A stretch of DNA of 12,149 nt from an uncultured Clostridia bacterium (GTDB lineage: Bacteria > Bacillota > Clostridia > Christensenellales > UBA1242): positions 1 to 12,149 of the forward strand of contig CALDPW010000134.1 in NCBI GenBank assembly GCA_937911885.1. Direction: 5' to 3'. The first letter of the stretch is position 1. Each line of letters begins with the position of its first letter. Below are positions 1 to 7,366 of this stretch, piece by piece. The position numbers and the translations under genes were made by a program. The notes below the pieces were generated by a model, which was not told the DNA's origin, ran no database searches, and worked only from the letters and a program-made list of their open reading frames with translations.

Positions 1-126
1 TAAACTGGTTAAACTTATATTTGTTGATTTTTTTAAGTTTAATAAGACAACTCAAATTAACTAAGTATGTAGAAAGGTTTAAAATTTCTTTTTCGGACGC
101 GAGTTCAACTCTCGCCGCTTCCACCA
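1..126 (+). ncRNA. ssrA: tmRNA (SsrA), 3' portion; 5' end lies outside the window
   Basis: tmRNA rescues stalled ribosomes and tags the unfinished peptide for proteolysis. The end is tRNA-like: T stem GCGAG (99-103), loop TTCAACT (104-110), CTCGC (111-115), acceptor strand 116-122, discriminator A123 and encoded CCA 124-126. Just upstream, CTAAGTATGTAGAAAG (61-76) matches the block conserved before the T arm in bacterial tmRNAs. Positions 9-16 pair with 35-42 (TTAAACTT/AAGTTTAA), and loop bases 21-25 can pair with 46-50, which is an H-type pseudoknot as expected for PK4. The alanine-accepting 5' half and the tag reading frame would be upstream of base 1, so the tag cannot be read here. Confidence 0.95.
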
Positions 127-155
127 ATTAAAAATACTACAATTTGGAGGACAAT

Positions 156-1550
156 ATGGATATTTTGTATGTTATTTTGGAAGTTCTAATTATTTTAGGT
201 ATTATTGCTCTTGGTGCATTTATTATTGTATTAATTGCCGATTTAATCCTATCTAGTTTTGATGGCCATAAAGGCATTTTCTTTAACAGAAATAAGGAGC
301 CAGAAGTTCAACAACCTGCGCCAGAACCTTATAAACCAGAGGAACCTGTAGCAACAGTTGCTCCATATTACGAAGAACTAGCAAAAAATTCTGAAGAAGT
401 TTATGTAGCATCAGAACCAGAAGTTATTTCGAGTGTGGATTTTCAAAAGGCTGCAGAAGAACAAAAGTTAATTAAACGTCGTGGAATGGTTGAAGATGTT
501 AAACCTGTTAAAACCGAAACAATGTTTGAAGATGTTGCCGATGATGATGATGTTGAATTAACCAAAGCTATTACTGATGTTAGTAAAAAAGCTCTTAAAG
601 AAATCGAAGCTGAAAATAATGAAAAACGCAAACAAGCTGAACGTGAAAAAGAAGAAGCATTGCGTAAAGAAAAAGAAGAACAAGCTCTTAGAGAACAAGA
701 ACTAAAACGCCAAAAAGAAGAACTTGAACGCCAATTAGAAGAAGAAAGAAAGGCGAGAGAACAAGAAAAAGAACAAGTTAAAGAAGTTGTTAAAGTTGTT
801 GAAGTTAAAGACGAAGGCGATAAAGAATTAAAAAGATTGAGAGACGATATTTTTACATTGCGTCGTTCTGCATTTAAAGATATGCACGAAGTAAAATCAA
901 ATTCTCATGAAAACGAAATGGAAAAGAAGATGAAAGAAATCGATAAGCTAAATGCTCATCGTAAGGCTTTGCATAAAGAAAAAGAAGAACTTCTTAGATA
1001 TAAAAATGAAGCTATTAATCGTGAATCTCAATTAGAACAAATCTCTAATGAAAAAGCTGAATTAGAACGTGAAATTGCTGAATTAAAAAGACAAACCGAA
1101 GAAAGCAAAAAACCATATTACACAAAAGAATATTACACCAAACGTCTTGAAAGTTTGCAAGCTGAACTTAAAGAAGTTGAAAAAGAACTTAGAGCAAACA
1201 AACGTGAATTTATTCCTTTGCAACGTATTAAAAAATCTTACGATCGTGATCAAGAAAAACTTAGAAGAAAAGAAGCTATTGTTGCTAAACAAAAAATTGC
1301 ATTATATGGCGTTAAATCTTCTGCAAATGTTGATCCAAAGAAAAGAGAAAAACTTGATGAAGATGTTAAACTATTAAATCAATTAAAAGAAAGTGTTTTC
1401 CAATGTGATCAAGTTTTAAAACAAAACAAAGATCGTTATCCAGTACTAGAAAAATCAAACAAATTATTAACAAAAACATATAACCGTTTGGTTAGCGAAA
1501 TTGAAAATGTTAATGCTGCACTTGATTGGTATGAAGAAAATGAAAAATAA
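156..1550 (+). CDS. Membrane-anchored coiled-coil protein of unknown function
   Basis: I do not recognise a named family. The 464-residue product opens with one hydrophobic segment (about residues 4-32) suited to a membrane anchor. An acidic, Pro/Glu-rich linker (about 45-110) and a patch DVADDDDVE follow. Then comes a long Glu/Lys/Arg-rich heptad-like coiled coil (about 140-345), and a more varied C-terminal part (about 350-464) with FIPLQRIKKSYDRDQEKLRR and KQKIALYGV that looks like a conserved domain. The start is ATG 156, set by GGAGG at 146-150; an in-frame TTG at 144 overlaps that site and is unlikely. The gene begins 29 bases after the tmRNA CCA end with no promoter or terminator between, so it is probably co-transcribed with ssrA and released by tmRNA 3' processing. 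A scaffold or cell-envelope role is only a guess from the architecture. Confidence 0.85.
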   Translation: MDILYVILEVLIILGIIALGAFIIVLIADLILSSFDGHKGIFFNRNKEPEVQQPAPEPYKPEEPVATVAPYYEELAKNSEEVYVASEPEVISSVDFQKAAEEQKLIKRRGMVEDVKPVKTETMFEDVADDDDVELTKAITDVSKKALKEIEAENNEKRKQAEREKEEALRKEKEEQALREQELKRQKEELERQLEEERKAREQEKEQVKEVVKVVEVKDEGDKELKRLRDDIFTLRRSAFKDMHEVKSNSHENEMEKKMKEIDKLNAHRKALHKEKEELLRYKNEAINRESQLEQISNEKAELEREIAELKRQTEESKKPYYTKEYYTKRLESLQAELKEVEKELRANKREFIPLQRIKKSYDRDQEKLRRKEAIVAKQKIALYGVKSSANVDPKKREKLDEDVKLLNQLKESVFQCDQVLKQNKDRYPVLEKSNKLLTKTYNRLVSEIENVNAALDWYEENEK

Positions 1551-1551
1551 A

Positions 1552-1581
1552 AAGAGAGCTAAATAGTTAGCTCTTTTTTTT
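1552..1581 (+). terminator. Rho-independent terminator after the coiled-coil gene
   Basis: AGAGCTAA (1555-1562) pairs perfectly with TTAGCTCT (1567-1574) around the loop ATAG and runs into eight T (1574-1581). It begins two bases after the stop codon and ends the ssrA/coiled-coil transcript. Confidence 0.92.
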
Positions 1582-1625
1582 GTCGCGAATAAGATATTTA
1601 AATATGTGGTATTATTTAATATTGA

Positions 1626-1654
1626 TTGCAAAATTTAGGCATATTATTTAAAAT
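1626..1654 (+). promoter_or_regulatory. Sigma-A type promoter predicting a leaderless mRNA
   Basis: TTGCAA (1626-1631) and TAAAAT (1649-1654) are separated by exactly 17 bases. Initiation 7 bases after the -10 would fall on A1661, the first base of the phospholipase ATG. There is no Shine-Dalgarno sequence in the bases before that ATG, which fits a leaderless transcript. Confidence 0.65.
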
Positions 1655-1660
1655 ATTTGT

Positions 1661-2509
1661 ATGGAAATAAAATTATTTAACAAAAAACATAAAGCAGCGT
1701 TGGTGCTTGGTGGTGGAGCAAGCCGAGGAATTGCTCACATTGGTGTTATCAAAGCTTTTGAGGAACATAACATTAGTTTTGATTATGTAATTGGAACAAG
1801 TGTTGGTTCAATGATTGGCGCATGTTATGCGGCTGGATTGAAAAGCGATCAATTGATTGAATTAGCGCGTAATATAACAATAAAGGATATTAAAAAAGGA
1901 TTTTTACCATTTACACCAAGCTCAACCGATGGTATTAAGCAAATAGTAAAAAATGCAATTGGTGATATTGAATTTAGTGAGTTAAAACGCAAATTTTGTG
2001 CAGTTGCTGTTGATGTTATAACCGGAAATGAGGTTCATTTAACCGCTGGTTCGGTTGCAGATGCTGTTGCTGGTAGTTGTGCGCTTCCAGGTGTATTTTA
2101 TCCAGTAAATTTTGGGGATTATCGACTTTTTGATGGTGGTCTTAGTAATAATATTCCTAGCAGCGTGGCAAAAATTGTTTTTGATTGTGATATTGTTGTT
2201 ACAGTTGATGTTAATTCCACCAGAGGACAAGGCACTGATAGCAATAAGTATTTAGATCAAATTATGGCAAGTATTAGAATTATGATGAAAAGCAACTCGC
2301 TAAAAGGGTATTTAAATAGCAATATTGTTATTCAGCCGGATTTAAAAAGATTTAATAGGGCAAAACTTGATTTTGTTGATGAAATGATTGAAGAGGGCTA
2401 TAATGCAACTATTTTTCAAATTGATTCAATAAAAAGTTTGTTGAACGGGAAAAAGGTTCAACACAAACAATCTAAAATTAGTGTAAAGAAAATAAAGAAT
2501 ATAGTTTAA
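1661..2509 (+). CDS. Patatin-like phospholipase (RssA/YlbK-type)
   Basis: A predicted Ser-Asp lipid acyl hydrolase of 282 residues, a usual size for bacterial single-domain patatins. The glycine-rich oxyanion motif GGGASRG is at residues 17-23, the nucleophile elbow GTSVG at 45-49 (Ser47), and the catalytic Asp in DGG at 158-160, followed by LSNNIP. There is no signal peptide, so it should act in the cytoplasm or on the inner membrane face; the tail after about residue 260 is very Lys-rich (VQHKQSKISVKKIKN), which may favour contact with acidic lipids. The actual substrate is not known for this subgroup. The ATG has no ribosome binding site and coincides with the predicted transcription start. 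The gene ends in a TAATG overlap with the next gene, so the two are translationally coupled. Confidence 0.92.
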   Translation: MEIKLFNKKHKAALVLGGGASRGIAHIGVIKAFEEHNISFDYVIGTSVGSMIGACYAAGLKSDQLIELARNITIKDIKKGFLPFTPSSTDGIKQIVKNAIGDIEFSELKRKFCAVAVDVITGNEVHLTAGSVADAVAGSCALPGVFYPVNFGDYRLFDGGLSNNIPSSVAKIVFDCDIVVTVDVNSTRGQGTDSNKYLDQIMASIRIMMKSNSLKGYLNSNIVIQPDLKRFNRAKLDFVDEMIEEGYNATIFQIDSIKSLLNGKKVQHKQSKISVKKIKNIV

Positions 2510-3606
2510 TGAAAAATAAATTTACGGTTCAGGCTATAATATATGTTGTGGTTTTTGCAATTTTGAGTTTAAGTATTATTTTTAGTTCAAGATTGCAAAT
2601 AGCATTAATGTTAAAACCTGATATGACAAAAGTTAATAAAAATGGATTAACTGTTCATTTTGTGGATGTTGGGCAGGGAGATGCTACTTTAATAAGATTT
2701 CCTAACAATAAAACAATGATTATTGATAGTGGAAGTGTTGATGCAAAACCTAATTTGGTTAATTATATAAACAATGTGTTTTTTAGTGGGTATAATAAAC
2801 ATTTTGATTATGTAATGTTAACACACCCCGATAGTGACCATATGGGCAATATGCTGCATATTTTGCAAAATTACTCTGTGGGAACATTGTTGCGACCAAA
2901 TATTGTAGCAAAAGGATTAGAGTTGGTTGGTGATAATGTTTACGCTTCAAGTGATGAAGAATATTTACGACTTGTAGCATTAGCTTATCAAAAAAATATT
3001 GCAATGAAGTTTGTTACAAATACAACGGTGTTAGCAGATATAAGTAGTTATATGCGTATTTTATCACCAATAAAGTCAACATATGATAATGATAATAGTT
3101 TTAGTCCAATGTTAATGATTTCGCACAATAACACAAAAATATTATTAACAGGTGATGCTACTATTGAAAATGAAATTGAAGTAATTAATACATATAACAC
3201 ATCAAAGCTGGATTGTGACATATTAAAACTTGCGCATCATGGAGCAAACACATCCACAAGTGATCAGTTTTTAAATATTGTAACTCCAAGTGTTGGTGTT
3301 ATATCTTATGGTAAAGATAATTCATATTTGCACCCATCTAGTGAAACATTAACAAGAATAAATAACTACTCACAAAATAACAATGTGGATTTGATTAATA
3401 ATATTTACGAAACAGCAAAACAAGGAAATATTATTTTTAATATAGATCAAAACGATTATAGTATTACAACAATAAAAAATATTAACGATTATATTTTTGT
3501 TGATTATTATGTTGTTGTTTTAATTACTGAGGCAATATTATTTATAACAATTGTTTTACCAAACATTATTAAACATGTTAAACAACTAAAAAAAGATAAA
3601 AAATAA
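2509..3606 (+). CDS. Membrane-attached ComEC/Rec2-like metallo-beta-lactamase-fold protein
   Basis: A 365-residue protein resembling the C-terminal metallo-beta-lactamase domain of the DNA-uptake protein ComEC, but standing alone. Residues about 7-32 form a membrane segment; the catalytic fold follows with FVDVGQGDA (51-59), the metal motif THPDSDH (105-111), TGDAT (about 214-218), AHHGAN (242-247) and YLHPS around His275. All the usual ligand positions seem present, so it should be an active hydrolase, perhaps a nuclease or phosphodiesterase. A second hydrophobic segment (about 330-353) and a Lys-rich tail close the protein. The ComEC channel domain is absent, so DNA transport by this protein alone is not expected. 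The start is fixed by overlap with the phospholipase stop codon (TAATG). No convincing terminator follows before the next promoter. Confidence 0.88.
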   Translation: MKNKFTVQAIIYVVVFAILSLSIIFSSRLQIALMLKPDMTKVNKNGLTVHFVDVGQGDATLIRFPNNKTMIIDSGSVDAKPNLVNYINNVFFSGYNKHFDYVMLTHPDSDHMGNMLHILQNYSVGTLLRPNIVAKGLELVGDNVYASSDEEYLRLVALAYQKNIAMKFVTNTTVLADISSYMRILSPIKSTYDNDNSFSPMLMISHNNTKILLTGDATIENEIEVINTYNTSKLDCDILKLAHHGANTSTSDQFLNIVTPSVGVISYGKDNSYLHPSSETLTRINNYSQNNNVDLINNIYETAKQGNIIFNIDQNDYSITTIKNINDYIFVDYYVVVLITEAILFITIVLPNIIKHVKQLKKDKK

Positions 3607-3610
3607 CTAG

Positions 3611-3639
3611 TTGAAATATTTTTATATTTAAAGTATAAT
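3611..3639 (+). promoter_or_regulatory. Sigma-A promoter of the shikimate-kinase-like gene
   Basis: TTGAAA (3611-3616), a 17-base spacer and a perfect TATAAT (3634-3639). Transcription should start near 3646, giving a leader of about 20 bases that contains AGGAGGG (3653-3659). Confidence 0.85.
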
Positions 3640-3665
3640 TAAAAAAAATAATAGGAGGGTAACAT

Positions 3666-4169
3666 ATGGCAGATAATATTGTTGTTTTTGGGCTTAATAA
3701 CAATTATGTAAAAACAATTGGTAAAATGTTGGCTGATGAACTTGAAATGTTTTTTGCCGATGTTTTAGACCTATTAAAATTTGATTTTATTGACTTGGTT
3801 CAAGCTAATAATATTGTTGGAAAAGATTATATTTTAAAACAAGAAAAATCTAAAATAAAAACACTTGCAACATATGATAATACAGTTATTAGTGTTGATT
3901 ACAGAAGTATTAATAATGATGAAAATTTAGAAAACTTAAAACAAGGTTGTTTGCTTGTTTATTTAAAAATGGATGAAAAAACTTTAAATGATGTTAACAA
4001 GTATTATAAGGCTGCTAACGAGTTTGATTTGTTTTTAGAGGATTTTGAAAATAATATACTCGAAAACAAATCTAATGTTGTTTGTGATATTTCTAATTTA
4101 AAACTAGAAGATGTTGTTAATAAAATATTGGCTAGCATAACAGATTATTATAAAGATATTTCTATTTGA
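3666..4169 (+). CDS. Degenerate shikimate-kinase-fold protein, probably catalytically inactive
   Basis: The 167-residue product reads like a shikimate kinase (AroK) throughout its length, but every catalytic motif is altered. The N-terminus IVVFGLNNNYVKTIGKML aligns with the family's P-loop strand and helix (GFMGAGKSTVGKLL type), yet the glycines and the essential Lys are replaced (GLNNNYVKT). The shikimate-binding FxDxD segment has become FFADVLDLL, and the GGG motif is YDN in LATYDNTVISV. The region LLVYLKMDEKTL and the tail VVCDISNLKLEDVVNKIL keep the fold's later strand and C-terminal helix. The Arg-containing lid is not apparent. It is intact, strongly promoted and has an ideal AGGAGG seven bases before ATG, so it is unlikely to be a decaying gene; a binding or regulatory role is inferred. 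No aromatic-pathway genes are nearby. Confidence 0.7.
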   Translation: MADNIVVFGLNNNYVKTIGKMLADELEMFFADVLDLLKFDFIDLVQANNIVGKDYILKQEKSKIKTLATYDNTVISVDYRSINNDENLENLKQGCLLVYLKMDEKTLNDVNKYYKAANEFDLFLEDFENNILENKSNVVCDISNLKLEDVVNKILASITDYYKDISI

Positions 4170-4185
4170 AATATCTTTTTTATTT
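4152..4185 (+). terminator. Terminator overlapping the end of the shikimate-kinase-like gene
   Basis: AAAGATATTTC (4152-4162) pairs perfectly over 11 bases with GAAATATCTTT (4168-4178) around loop TATTT, followed by a T-rich tail. The last codons and the TGA stop (4167-4169) lie inside the hairpin. Confidence 0.8.
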
Positions 4186-4393
4186 TCAATAAATATTAAT
4201 TATATGACAATATGTTTATAACTTGTGACAAAAACCAAACTAATAAAAACTATAAAATCAAAATTAAAAAATTATTAATTAATATAATTAAATTTGATTA
4301 AACTAACTTTTATAATATAGTGTAAGTTTAAAATGCTTTGATATTTGGTGTTTATGTATTATTATATAATATAATTACTTTTTAAGGAGAATT
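4186..4393 (+). promoter_or_regulatory. AT-rich lon upstream region; promoter not resolved
   Basis: About 200 bases without a plausible gene. Candidate -10 boxes TATAAT occur at 4311-4316 (with a weak TTAAAT 17 bases upstream at 4288-4293), 4365-4370 and 4370-4375 (TTGATA or TTGGTG upstream at poor spacing). TGACAA occurs twice (4205-4210 and 4226-4231), 21 bases apart. I see no CIRCE inverted repeat (HrcA) and no CtsR-type heptad repeat, so classical heat-shock control of lon is not evident. AAGGAGA at 4384-4390 is the lon ribosome binding site. Confidence 0.5.
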
Positions 4394-6751
4394 ATGGAAA
4401 ACAAACGAAGTTTTTATGCTCAATATAACGAAATTTATAATAACATTGAAAAGCGAGATGTAAGGTGTAAATTAATTACAACAAAGCGTAGTGTTTTACC
4501 GTTTCCTTACATGCCATACACTGATGATATTGAAGATAATTTTATTAAAACAATTTTAGTTAACATTAGCAATAATGATGAATTGTTTTTTATTGCATCT
4601 TATCCTGTTGATAACGAAAATTCTTTTAATGGTATTTACAACAAAGTTGGTGCTGTTTGTAAAATTGAATGTGTTAATGTTAGAGATAAGGGATTAAATT
4701 ATATTTGTAATGTATTGTATTTAGCCGAAATAGAATCACTTGAACTTATTGATGGTGTTACTTATGTTAATGCTAAGCCTTTGCAAGAACGTAATGTTAA
4801 CACTGCTAATAGTGAATTGTTGCTTGAAAAAGTTAAGTCGCTATATTCAAACTATATTAGTTATTCTCAACGCAAAGTTAGTCAGGATTTATTTTCTTAC
4901 ATAAAAGAAAGTTCTAATCCAAACATTGCAATAAATCTAATTGCAGTTACAACTGATTTAAGCGTTAAAGAACAATATAGTTTGCAACGTGAAGAAGATA
5001 CTGAGTTACGACTTGAAAATTTGGTTATTCTTTTAAATAAATTATTTTCTATGGAATCATTAAACAAACGTATTGATGAAAAAATTAGAAAAGAAAATGA
5101 AAAACGACAAAAAGAAATTTATATAAAAGAAAAAATTAAATATTTAAATGAAGAGATTAATGAAGAAGATGAAATAACATTGCTTGAAAACAAAATAAAT
5201 GCATTAAATATGCCAGGAGATGTTAAAGAGCAAGTTATGCGTCAACTTCGTAAGCTTGCAAAAACTCCAACAATGGCTGCAGATTATAATGTTCTTCGTA
5301 ATTATTTAGATAGTATTATTGAACTTCCTTGGGGAATTGAAACAACCGATAATATTGATATTAATCATGCAAAAGAAGTGTTAAATAATGAACATTACGG
5401 TTTAACCAAAGTAAAAGATCGTATTTTGGAATATTTGGCAGTGTTAAAACTTAACAAAAAGGTTAGTGGTCAAATTTTGTGTTTGGTTGGTGCCCCTGGT
5501 GTTGGTAAAACAAGTATTGCAAAATCGGTTGCTAATGCACTTGGCAGAAATTTTGTTAAGTTAACTCTTGGTGGAATGCACGATGAAAGCGAAATTAGAG
5601 GACACAGAAAAACCTATGTTGGTGCAATGCCTGGAAAAATTATGTATAACATGAAACTTGCAGGCTCAATTAATCCAGTCTTCTTACTTGATGAAATTGA
5701 TAATCATGGTGATCCAGCAAGTGCATTGTTAGAAGTTTTGGATCCAGCTCAAAACACAACATTTAGAGATAATTTTTTGGAAGTTCCTTTTGATTTAAGT
5801 AAGGTTATATTTATTGCCACAGCTAACTATGCCGATAAAATTCCAGCGCCGTTATATGATAGAATGGAAATTATTAATGTTGATAGCTATTTGGCACCAG
5901 AAAAATTACAAATTGCAAAACAATACTTATTAAAACGTGAATTAAAACAAAATGGTTTGCCAGAAGATGCTATTGATATTTCGGATGAAACACTATTAAC
6001 AATCATAAACAATTATACTAGCGAATCGGGTGTAAGAAATTTAGATAGATTAATTTCAAAAATATGTCGTAAGGTTGCTGTGTTAATGGTAACAGATAAC
6101 AATTTTAAGTTGCCATATAAGGTTTCGGCTGAAATGTTACCAGATATATTTATGGAAGCTCCAATATTTAATCGTGGTGTTAGAGAAAATAGCGAAGTTG
6201 GTGTTGGATATGGTTTGGGTTGGAGCCCATATGGTGGTTCAATTTTAACTCTGGAAGGAGTAACTTTAAAAGGTAAAGGAAAAATTGAAGTTACTGGAAA
6301 TTTGAAAGATGTTATGAAAGAAAGTTGCAAAGTTGCTTTAACTGTTGCAAAAAATCAAATTGAAAAAAATAAAACACTAGCAAAAGCAGCTGCTATTAAT
6401 TATGATAAAATTGATATTCATATTAACGCTTGTGAAGGTGCTGTTAAAAAAGATGGACCTAGCGCAGGGGTTGTGTTGTCGTTGGTAATTTATAGCGCAC
6501 TAACAAAACAAAAGATTAACAACAACTTTGCTATGACTGGCGAAATTAGTTTGTCGGGCAAGGTTTATGCAGTTGGTGGTCTTAAAGAAAAACTTTATGC
6601 GTGTGTAACAAACAATATTAAAAATGTTATAGTTCCAAAAGAAAATAAAAAAGATATCGAATTTATTCCTAGCGAAATAACCGAAAAACTAAATATTCAC
6701 TATGTATCTGATTTTTCGGAAGTAATTGATTTAGCTATTGTAAAAAGGTAA
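4394..6751 (+). CDS. lon: ATP-dependent Lon protease (LonA type)
   Basis: A hexameric cytosolic AAA+ protease of 785 residues, normal for LonA. The N-terminal substrate domain (about 30-210) is followed by a helical region (about 215-330, with YIKEKIKYLNEEINEEDE). The ATPase carries Walker A GAPGVGKT (366-373), pore-loop-1 region RGHRKTYVGAMPGK and Walker B FLLDEID (430-436). The protease domain (about 590-785) has the nucleophile in KDGPSAG (Ser690) and the general base in GGLKEKL (Lys733), spaced 43 residues apart as in E. coli Lon. Oddity: after DEID the usual seven-residue stretch of the KMSSDFR type before GDPASALLEVLDP is only NH, a net loss of five residues where pore loop 2 is expected. 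It has its own SD AAGGAGA and overlaps nothing upstream; engB follows after four bases, as in Bacillus. Confidence 0.97.
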   Translation: MENKRSFYAQYNEIYNNIEKRDVRCKLITTKRSVLPFPYMPYTDDIEDNFIKTILVNISNNDELFFIASYPVDNENSFNGIYNKVGAVCKIECVNVRDKGLNYICNVLYLAEIESLELIDGVTYVNAKPLQERNVNTANSELLLEKVKSLYSNYISYSQRKVSQDLFSYIKESSNPNIAINLIAVTTDLSVKEQYSLQREEDTELRLENLVILLNKLFSMESLNKRIDEKIRKENEKRQKEIYIKEKIKYLNEEINEEDEITLLENKINALNMPGDVKEQVMRQLRKLAKTPTMAADYNVLRNYLDSIIELPWGIETTDNIDINHAKEVLNNEHYGLTKVKDRILEYLAVLKLNKKVSGQILCLVGAPGVGKTSIAKSVANALGRNFVKLTLGGMHDESEIRGHRKTYVGAMPGKIMYNMKLAGSINPVFLLDEIDNHGDPASALLEVLDPAQNTTFRDNFLEVPFDLSKVIFIATANYADKIPAPLYDRMEIINVDSYLAPEKLQIAKQYLLKRELKQNGLPEDAIDISDETLLTIINNYTSESGVRNLDRLISKICRKVAVLMVTDNNFKLPYKVSAEMLPDIFMEAPIFNRGVRENSEVGVGYGLGWSPYGGSILTLEGVTLKGKGKIEVTGNLKDVMKESCKVALTVAKNQIEKNKTLAKAAAINYDKIDIHINACEGAVKKDGPSAGVVLSLVIYSALTKQKINNNFAMTGEISLSGKVYAVGGLKEKLYACVTNNIKNVIVPKENKKDIEFIPSEITEKLNIHYVSDFSEVIDLAIVKR

Positions 6752-6755
6752 AAAA

Positions 6756-7337
6756 ATGAATATAACAAAATCAAAATTTGTAACTAGTGTTGCTAGTTCA
6801 AAAAATTTAATAGTAGATAATGTTAATCAAATCGCTTTTGTTGGCAGAAGTAATGTTGGTAAAAGTAGTTTAATAAATGCTTTAACAAACAATTCAAAAC
6901 TATGTAAAACTTCGCAAACACCTGGTAGAACAAGACTTGTTAATTATTTTTTAATTAATGAAAAATTTTATTTTGTTGATTTGCCAGGATATGGTTATGC
7001 AAAAGCAAGTGGTGCCGAAATTGAAGGATGGCAAAGTTTGATTGAACCATATTTGGTAAATAATCAAAACTTAAAACTTGTTTGTGCTTTGGTTGATGTT
7101 AGAATTGAGCCAACAAAAAACGATAGAATTATGATAGATTTTTTAAATTATTATCGAATTCCGTTTGTTGTGGTTGCAACAAAATGTGATAAACTTGCAA
7201 AAAGCAAAGTTAAACCTGCATTGCAAAAATTAGCAAACCAACTAAAACTTGGTGTTGGCAATGTTTATGGCGTTAGCAGTGAATCGGGCTATGGTAAACA
7301 AGAGTTGCTAAGTTATATGGAACAATTTTTAAATTAA
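6756..7337 (+). CDS. engB: Ribosome-biogenesis GTPase EngB (YsxC/YihA)
   Basis: An essential-type small GTPase that assists late assembly of the 50S ribosomal subunit. At 193 residues it is full length. The motifs are complete: G1 GRSNVGKS (30-37), G2 Thr in TSQTPGRT (52-59), G3 DLPGYG (75-80), G4 TKCDK (142-146) and G5 SSESG (174-178). The start is ATG 6756, five bases after lon's stop begins to clear; AAAAGG (6743-6748), inside the end of lon, can serve as a weak SD, suggesting coupling to lon translation. The lon-engB order matches that known from Bacillus. A strong terminator follows immediately. Confidence 0.97.
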   Translation: MNITKSKFVTSVASSKNLIVDNVNQIAFVGRSNVGKSSLINALTNNSKLCKTSQTPGRTRLVNYFLINEKFYFVDLPGYGYAKASGAEIEGWQSLIEPYLVNNQNLKLVCALVDVRIEPTKNDRIMIDFLNYYRIPFVVVATKCDKLAKSKVKPALQKLANQLKLGVGNVYGVSSESGYGKQELLSYMEQFLN

Positions 7338-7338
7338 T

Positions 7339-7363
7339 AAAGTGCCACATTGGCACTTTTTTT
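7339..7363 (+). terminator. Rho-independent terminator of the lon-engB operon
   Basis: AAAGTGCCA (7339-7347) pairs with TGGCACTTT (7351-7359) around loop CAT, then T to 7363. It begins one base after the engB stop codon. Confidence 0.95.
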
Positions 7364-7366
7364 GTA

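Noticed and set aside
1661..3606. CBASS-like phospholipase effector system
   Set aside because: The patatin protein is paired with a ComEC-like hydrolase, with no nucleotide cyclase (CD-NTase) or Cap2/Cap3-type genes nearby.
4186..4393. CIRCE or CtsR heat-shock operator before lon
   Set aside because: No TTAGCACTC-type inverted repeat or GGTCAAA-type tandem heptads could be found on either strand.
6013..6330. Reverse-strand open frame of 105 codons inside lon
   Set aside because: It lies wholly within the confidently identified protease gene, has no ribosome binding site, and its protein is low-complexity Ser/Thr/Pro antisense of lon.
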